NCBI GenBank assembly: GCA_030623035.1
Contig: JAUXFK010000081.1
Coordinates: forward strand, 1-11,090
Length of the DNA stretch: 11,090 bases
Source: Deltaproteobacteria bacterium
Lineage (GTDB): Bacteria; Desulfobacterota; UBA8473
Reading direction: 5' to 3'
Positions 6,685-11,090 of this stretch are shown here, in pieces. Both the position numbers and the translations under genes were made by a program. The notes below the pieces were generated by a model that was not told the origin of the DNA, did not search any database, and worked only from the letters and a program-made list of their open reading frames with translations. Each line of letters opens with the position of its first letter. Position 1 is the stretch's first letter.

Positions 6685-7649
6685 CACCTTATATGGCATG
6701 CCACAAAATGTCCTTTCTCTACCTCTTTTATAGGTGGATACTCTTTATCACAGATGTTCATCTTATACATACATCTGGTGTGAAAGTAGCAACCAGAAGG
6801 CGGGTCAATCGGATTCGGCGGGTCTCCCTCAAGGATAATCCTCTTCTTTTTCATTGTAGGATCAGGGACAGGGACAGCAGAGAGCAATGCCTCTGTGTAA
6901 GGGTGTAAAGAGTTGTTGTATATTTTCGTGCTTTTTGCCAATTCAACTATCCTTCCCAGATACATAACCGCAACCCTATCGCTGACAAATTTAACCACAC
7001 TCAAATCGTGTGCAATAAAGAGATAAGTCAGATGAAATTCTTCTTGAAGCGCATACAAAAGATTCAATACCTGTGCCTGAATGGATACATCCAAAGCAGA
7101 GACAGGCTCATCGGCTATTATCAATTTGGGATGCAGACTGATAGCCCTTGCTATTCCTATACGCTGCCTTTGTCCCCCACTGAATTCATGGGGATACCGA
7201 TCAATATACTCCGGCCTCAATCCCACCAGGTCAAGCAGCTTTTTAACCTTTTCCTTTCTCTGTTTTCTATCTCCAATACCGTGAATGATAAATGGTTCTT
7301 CAATAATCTTGCCGATCGTCTTTCGAGGGTTTAAAGATGAGTATGGATCCTGAAAGATTATCTGCATCTCCTTTCGCAAGCTCCGCATCTTTTTTTTACT
7401 ACAGGCCGTGACATCTTCCCCTTCAAAGCAAATCCTCCCGGCCGTGGGCTCTTCCAGCTTGAGGATCAACCTTCCCAGGGTTGACTTTCCACACCCGCTC
7501 TCTCCTACCAATCCCAGGGTCTCTCCTCTTTTAATAGACAGGTTTACTCCATCTACGGCCTTAACAACAGACTGTTGCAAAGAAAAGAAACCATCTTTTT
7601 TAAAAAAATATTTCTTCAGTTCGTTTAGAGTTAAAATATCATCATTCAT
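6681..7649 (-). CDS. Oligopeptide/dipeptide ABC transporter ATPase, OppF/DppF type
   Basis: This is the second ATPase type of peptide importers, working at the inner face of the membrane with an OppD-like ATPase, two permeases and a binding protein. Motifs (numbering from the start chosen here) are Walker A GESGCGKST (49-57), Q-loop QDPYSSLNPR (100-109), signature FSGGQ (156-160), Walker B LIIADE (176-181), D-loop SALD and H-loop AHD (His214). The C-terminal oligo_HPY region has Cys287, 293, 300 and 318, as in OppD/OppF proteins that may bind an Fe-S cluster. The length, 322 aa, is typical. I chose ATG 7649 because the protein then begins like its relatives. An in-frame ATG at 7718 adds 23 residues but lies only about 5 bases from the predicted transcription start. 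No oppA, B, C or D is in the window, and upstream is a spacer with its own promoter, so this is a solitary ATPase gene. Its TAA overlaps the TAG of the convergent gene. Confidence 0.9.
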   Translation of the reverse strand: MNDDILTLNELKKYFFKKDGFFSLQQSVVKAVDGVNLSIKRGETLGLVGESGCGKSTLGRLILKLEEPTAGRICFEGEDVTACSKKKMRSLRKEMQIIFQDPYSSLNPRKTIGKIIEEPFIIHGIGDRKQRKEKVKKLLDLVGLRPEYIDRYPHEFSGGQRQRIGIARAISLHPKLIIADEPVSALDVSIQAQVLNLLYALQEEFHLTYLFIAHDLSVVKFVSDRVAVMYLGRIVELAKSTKIYNNSLHPYTEALLSAVPVPDPTMKKKRIILEGDPPNPIDPPSGCYFHTRCMYKMNICDKEYPPIKEVEKGHFVACHIRC

Positions 7650-7729
7650 AGGCAGGTTCCATGTTTGTATTGGTTTTAAAAAATTGATTAAAATCTTAGG
7701 ATGATCTTTCCTTGCCATCCATCAAGAAT

Positions 7730-7757
7730 TTTATAACAAAAGGACTTCAAAACTCAA
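7730..7757 (-). promoter_or_regulatory. Predicted sigma-70-like promoter for the OppF-like gene
   Basis: On the minus strand TTGAGT (7757-7752) is followed after 16 bases by TATAAA (7735-7730). A transcript would begin near 7723. That leaves about 74 bases before ATG 7649 but almost nothing before ATG 7718, which supports the shorter protein. It lies back-to-back with a plus-strand promoter at 7784-7812. Confidence 0.45.
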
Positions 7758-7783
7758 TTGCTTTTTTAGTCCGACAAAAGAAA

Positions 7784-7812
7784 TTGACCTCCCCTCTTGA
7801 TTCTGCTAGACT
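7784..7812 (+). promoter_or_regulatory. Predicted extended -10 promoter facing trmFO
   Basis: TTGACC (7784-7789) and TAGACT (7807-7812) are separated by exactly 17 bases, and TGC directly before the -10 box gives an extended -10 (TGnTAGACT). The predicted transcript starts near 7819. It would run through the whole MITE-like element before trmFO at 8215, giving a leader of nearly 400 bases. I see no better promoter between the element and trmFO. Confidence 0.5.
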
Positions 7813-7841
7813 TCTTTTAAATCCGCCATGTTAAAAAATAA

Positions 7842-8133
7842 GTAAAATGGTATTATTTTAGCCCTATGAAACAAAAAGCACTGGCAAAGCTTCAACGGCA
7901 ATCAAGTTTTAAACCGTGCAGAACTCGCATCTAAGTGAGCATAAAGAAAGAACAGCATCCAGCTATTAAATTCAGCCGATAAGCTTTGGAACGCTTAATA
8001 TCCAATAACAACAAGGCTTCCCCCTGTTCTTTCTTAACGCTCACTAAGATGTTCAAACAGTTGCACAGGTTAAAATTTGACCACCGCCTTAGCAACTAAA
8101 ATTTAAAAAAGCTAAACTGTTACGTAAAATGGT
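7842..8133. mobile_element. MITE-like palindromic element (copy B) with 10-bp flanking direct repeats
   Basis: GTAAAATGGT occurs exactly at 7842-7851 and 8124-8133, which resembles a target-site duplication around an element of about 272 bp (7852-8123). The interior is a long imperfect palindrome. Positions 7931-7955 pair with 8024-8048 at 22 of 25 positions around a 68-base loop, and weaker similarity continues outward (7895-7930 with 8049-8090). The loop has its own small stem (7980-7984 with 7993-7997). The ends share TTTAGC in inverted orientation. It encodes no transposase. Short frames exist: a plus-strand 22-residue one from 7866 (MKQKALAKLQ...) and a minus-strand frame of about 54 codons (8095-7931, TTG start) that I do not consider proven genes. 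It separates trmFO from its predicted promoter and would fold into a large hairpin in the transcript. Confidence 0.7.
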
Positions 8134-8214
8134 TATTGAGTTCCCCCAGCAAAAGAATCGGTCACTAAAGCGGCAGTCACATTATAAATAATATTTCAAG
8201 ACGAATCAACTCAG

Positions 8215-9543
8215 ATGAAAAACGCGACAAAAAAAGACAAACTCATAATAATTGGTGGAGGACTGGCAGGTTGTGAAGCTGCATGGCAGGCAGCCAACAG
8301 AGGGGTTTCTGTCATACTCTTTGAGATGAAGCCCAAAAGGTTCTCACCTGCTCACCTATCAGAAGATCTCGCCGAACTTGTATGCAGCAACTCCCTACGT
8401 TCAAACTCTTCAGAAAACGCTTCAGGGCTGCTCAAAGAAGAGATGCGGAAAATGGACTCTATCATAATCAAGGCTGCGGATGAAACTAGGGTGCCGGCAG
8501 GGAGCGCATTGGCTGTAGATCGGCAGGGGTTTTCGAGAACCATTACCGAGACACTCAATAAGAACGATTATGTAGAGATTGTTCGTGAAGAGATAACAAG
8601 TATCCCCGTAGATACCATGACAGTCATCGCTACAGGGCCTCTTACATCTCAGGTTCTTGCAGAAGAGATCAAAAGTCTTATAGGTGAGGATTACCTCTAT
8701 TTCTATGATGCGATCGCCCCGATTGTCGAAACCGACTCCATCAACTTAGATACGGCTTACAGGGCCTCCAGGTATGGGAAAGGTGGGGATGACTATATAA
8801 ATTGCCCGATGACAAAAGAGCAGTACACCCTGTTTATTGATGCCCTTTTAAAAGCTGAGAAGGTGCCTGTCAAGGACATTGACAAACCGATTGCCTTTGA
8901 AGGATGTATGCCCATAGAGGAGATGGCACAAAGAGGGAATGACACTTTAGCCTTCGGGCCGATGAAGCCTGTGGGTTTAATTAACCCGAAGACCGGCAAC
9001 CGGCCTTATGCTGTAGTTCAATTAAGGCAGGATAACCGATATGGAACCCTCTATAATATGGTTGGGTTTCAAACAAAACTCAGATGGGATGAGCAAAAAA
9101 GGATATTTCGTATGATTCCAGCTCTGGAGCATGCGGAATTTGCCCGTCTGGGCAGCCTCCACCGCAATACCTTTATCAATTCTCGCAGATTACTCACGGA
9201 CTCGCTACAGTTAAAGAAAAACCTCTCTTTGTTTTTTGCAGGCCAGATCACCGGTGTTGAGGGTTATATCGAATCTTCGGCTATGGGGCTTATCGCTGGA
9301 ATCAATGCCAGTCGGTTAATCCACAAGCTTCCCCTGTTACCTCCCCCCAATACCACCGCCATGGGGGCACTGATCGGCCATATTACTGAAACGAGTGATA
9401 GAAAATTTCAGCCGATGAATATTAACTTTGGGCTATTTCCACCTTTAAAGGAAAAGGTTAAAAAGGAATTCAAACGAAAAAAGATAGCACAAAGAGCACT
9501 GGATGATCTGGAGCATTGGAAAGAGGGCTTAAAAGGTGAATAA
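8215..9543 (+). CDS. trmFO: Folate- and FAD-dependent tRNA (uracil-54) C5-methyltransferase
   Basis: TrmFO makes ribothymidine at position 54 of the tRNA T-loop. Unlike SAM-dependent TrmA, it takes the carbon from 5,10-methylenetetrahydrofolate and the electrons via FAD. The sequence shows the FAD-binding GGGLAGCE (14-21), the family block ELVCSNSLRS (54-63, Cys57), VPAGSALAVDR (93-103), GKGGDDYINCPMTKEQY (188-204), EGCMPIEEMAQRG (229-241, Cys231) and the C-terminal FAD contact QITGVEGYIESSAMG (344-358). Cys57 and Cys231 match the two cysteines linked to catalysis in bacterial TrmFO. At 442 aa it is full length. ATG 8215 fits the family N-terminus, but no clear Shine-Dalgarno sequence precedes it. 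The leader carries a palindromic element, so expression could depend on RNA structure. The acyl-CoA synthetase gene follows after 27 bases and is probably cotranscribed, though no functional link is evident. Confidence 0.95.
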   Translation: MKNATKKDKLIIIGGGLAGCEAAWQAANRGVSVILFEMKPKRFSPAHLSEDLAELVCSNSLRSNSSENASGLLKEEMRKMDSIIIKAADETRVPAGSALAVDRQGFSRTITETLNKNDYVEIVREEITSIPVDTMTVIATGPLTSQVLAEEIKSLIGEDYLYFYDAIAPIVETDSINLDTAYRASRYGKGGDDYINCPMTKEQYTLFIDALLKAEKVPVKDIDKPIAFEGCMPIEEMAQRGNDTLAFGPMKPVGLINPKTGNRPYAVVQLRQDNRYGTLYNMVGFQTKLRWDEQKRIFRMIPALEHAEFARLGSLHRNTFINSRRLLTDSLQLKKNLSLFFAGQITGVEGYIESSAMGLIAGINASRLIHKLPLLPPPNTTAMGALIGHITETSDRKFQPMNINFGLFPPLKEKVKKEFKRKKIAQRALDDLEHWKEGLKGE

Positions 9544-9570
9544 TCAAGCAAAGAGGAGGATCATCTTTTC

Positions 9571-10983
9571 ATGACAAACGATTTACAGCACCTTTTCTAT
9601 CCCCGGTCAATTGCATTAATCGGGATTTCGACCAATCCGCTTAAATTCGGCGGAGGATTCTGGATAAATGTACTACATGAGCTGGGCTATTCCGGAAAAA
9701 TCTATCCAGTAAGCCCCAAGCTAAATGAATTCAATGGCCTTAAGGTTTATCCCACTGTTCGTGATATCCCGGAAAGTGTGGACCTGGCAATTGTGACCAT
9801 ACCTGCCCATCTAACCCCCCAGTTTATGGAAGACTGCGTATATAAAGGTGTGAAGTTCGTTCAATTCTATACCGCAGGGTTCAGTGAAACAGGCGAAGAG
9901 GAGGGGATAAAACTGGAGAGGGAACTCCTTAAAATCGCAAATAGAGGAGGAGTCCGTATCATCGGCCCAAACTGCATGGGAGTATACTCTCCCAAAAGTG
10001 GTATATGTTGGCGCTATGACTTCCCCAGGAAAAGCGGCCCCTTGGGGATAATGGCACAAAGCGGCTGGAACGCAGTAGAGATAGTCAAGCTGGGTGCAAC
10101 ACACGGTGTGCTTTGTAGTGAATTGATCAGTTACGGCAATGCCTCTGACCTTAACGAATCTGACTTCTTAGACTATTTTGCCTCTGATCCTGAAACCAAG
10201 GTGGTCGCATCCTATATCGAAGGGGTGAGGGACGGACGGTGTTTCTTTACTACACTGAGCAGAGTTTCAAAGATTAAACCCTTTATTATACTCAAGGGAG
10301 GGCGTACAGATGCAGGGACAAGAGCCGTTGCTTCCCACACTTCTTCTCTTGCCGGAACGAATGAGATATGGAATGCCGTCATGAAACAATCCGGAGCAAT
10401 TGGGGTGTCCAGCTTCGATGAGTTGATCGACACTGTCATTGCCTGTTTATATATGGAAGTACCCAAAAACCGAAAAGTCGGACTCATTGGCAGTGGAGGA
10501 GGACCAAGTGTTACAGCTGCGGATGAATGCGAAAGTGCAGGGCTGCAAGTTCCGCCATTCCCGGATTCAATCAGACAGAACCTCAATAAGCTCATGCCTA
10601 AAGAAGGGACAAGCTCGAATAACCCGGTAGACTCACCTTTCTTATGGGATCCTGAAATGTTTGGAAAGACAATACGGACTGCAGCAGAATGTACCGAGAT
10701 CGGGTCTCTAATCGTACACGCTGAAATCGACAGTACAATTGTCTTTGTTGGAAGAAAGGTAATCGCACAGATCACCCGGTCTATCATCGATAATGCAAGA
10801 AACTGCGGCAAGCCCGTAGCCTTTGTACTTAGAAGTGTAGGAACTCCCGAAGCCCGGCAGGTACTTCATGAGGAACAGGCGAAGTTTGTAAAACAAGGGC
10901 TTCCCCTCTATCCATCAATTTCCCGGGCTTCTAAAGCTATAGACAACCTCATACAATATAACCAGGGACTACCAGAAAAGTAA
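9571..10983 (+). CDS. Acyl-CoA synthetase (ADP-forming type), alpha subunit
   Basis: The protein has the domain order of the alpha part of NDP-forming acyl-CoA synthetases: a CoA-binding Rossmann domain (about 7-140, with PRSIALIGIS at the start and RIIGPNCMGVYSP at 129-141), a succinyl-CoA-ligase-like domain with GIMAQSG (159-165), and the segment RAVASHTSSLAG (251-262). His256 there is the expected phosphorylated histidine; most relatives read SHTGALAG, and this one has Ser-Ser instead. A third domain includes GSGGGPSVTAADEC (307-320) and NPVD (351-354). Such enzymes convert acyl-CoA plus ADP and phosphate to acid plus ATP, conserving energy in fermentation. At 470 aa it lacks the ATP-grasp (beta) part, and no beta gene is in the window, so the partner must be encoded elsewhere. 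The start has AGGAGG 11 bases ahead of ATG 9571. It follows trmFO closely; a copy of the dispersed repeat begins 10 bases after its stop. Confidence 0.85.
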   Translation: MTNDLQHLFYPRSIALIGISTNPLKFGGGFWINVLHELGYSGKIYPVSPKLNEFNGLKVYPTVRDIPESVDLAIVTIPAHLTPQFMEDCVYKGVKFVQFYTAGFSETGEEEGIKLERELLKIANRGGVRIIGPNCMGVYSPKSGICWRYDFPRKSGPLGIMAQSGWNAVEIVKLGATHGVLCSELISYGNASDLNESDFLDYFASDPETKVVASYIEGVRDGRCFFTTLSRVSKIKPFIILKGGRTDAGTRAVASHTSSLAGTNEIWNAVMKQSGAIGVSSFDELIDTVIACLYMEVPKNRKVGLIGSGGGPSVTAADECESAGLQVPPFPDSIRQNLNKLMPKEGTSSNNPVDSPFLWDPEMFGKTIRTAAECTEIGSLIVHAEIDSTIVFVGRKVIAQITRSIIDNARNCGKPVAFVLRSVGTPEARQVLHEEQAKFVKQGLPLYPSISRASKAIDNLIQYNQGLPEK

Positions 10984-10993
10984 ACCCATATTT

Positions 10994-11090
10994 TTTTAGC
11001 CTTATGAAACAGAAAGCATTCGCCAAGCTCCAACGGTGGTCAAATTTTAACGCGTGCAACTGTTTGAACATCTTAGTGAGCGTTAAGAAA
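10994..11090 (+). repeat. Copy C of the dispersed MKQKA repeat, cut by the window end
   Basis: The left end (10994-11051) matches the copies at 1658-1715 and 7856-7913. The last 57 bases (11034-11090) are the reverse complement of 8030-8086 with only 2 mismatches, so this copy is built like the right arm of the 7842-8133 element. An ATG at 11004 opens a frame of 29 codons without a stop (MKQKAFAKLQ... ending VSVKK) that runs off the window. It begins 10 bases after the stop codon of the acyl-CoA synthetase gene and may serve as its 3' structure. Confidence 0.85.

Noticed and set aside
7650..7718. N-terminal extension of the OppF-like protein from the ATG at 7718
   Set aside because: Relatives begin near MNDDILTLNELKKYF, and the predicted transcription start near 7723 leaves no leader for the upstream ATG. 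I keep it as a possible alternative.
7852..8123. The palindromic element as a CRISPR array or a structured riboswitch
   Set aside because: There are no regularly spaced identical repeats with spacers, and the sequence recurs next to unrelated genes, which fits a repeat element better than a riboswitch.
10212..10811. 199-codon open frame on the minus strand inside the acyl-CoA synthetase gene
   Set aside because: It lies wholly antisense to a gene with clear domain motifs, has no recognisable motif of its own, and looks like a by-product of the sense codon use.

Overview
The window looks like part of a moderately A+T-rich bacterial chromosome. The best guess is an anaerobic, sulfur-metabolising member of the Desulfobacterota (former Deltaproteobacteria). 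This is inferred from gene content: an HcyBio/DUF39 homocysteine-forming protein next to a NIL-domain ferredoxin, a TrmFO-type folate-dependent tRNA methyltransferase, an ADP-forming-type acyl-CoA synthetase alpha subunit, and repeat-laden spacers. No rRNA, tRNA, CRISPR array or phage gene was found.

Layout. Positions 1-292 hold no gene, only short tandem and inverted repeats. Next, on the + strand, come a ManB/CpsG-type phosphomannomutase (293-1663), a short-chain dehydrogenase/reductase lacking the usual catalytic tyrosine (1737-2522) and a ROK-family sugar kinase (2613-3593). The kinase and mutase suggest sugar phosphorylation and sugar-phosphate or GDP-mannose supply; the substrate of the reductase is unknown. 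After a 198-base spacer come the HcyBio protein (3792-5003) and the NIL/2x[4Fe-4S] ferredoxin (5097-5504), a pair known to make homocysteine from aspartate semialdehyde and sulfide. A likely terminator and further hairpins follow, then a PP-loop tRNA-thiolation-like enzyme (5680-6684). Its stop codon overlaps that of a convergent, solitary oligopeptide ABC-transporter ATPase of the OppF/DppF type (6681-7649, minus strand). Last come trmFO (8215-9543) and an acyl-CoA synthetase alpha-type protein (9571-10983), probably cotranscribed.

The most unusual content is a dispersed repeat family. A nearly palindromic, MITE-like element of about 270 bp (about 7852-8123) lies in the leader of trmFO, between a good sigma-70-like promoter and the gene, and is flanked by an exact 10-bp direct repeat. 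Its left end recurs at 1652-1715, where it supplies the stop codon of the phosphomannomutase gene and the leader of the dehydrogenase gene. It recurs again at 10994-11090, right after the last gene and running off the window. The last 57 bases of the window are the reverse complement of 8030-8086 with 2 mismatches, so trmFO and the acyl-CoA synthetase gene are bracketed by inverted copies. All left ends carry a short ORF starting MKQKA, which creates a false upstream start for the dehydrogenase.

No complete new defence or mobile system is visible. The repeat family and the atypical dehydrogenase are the best leads.
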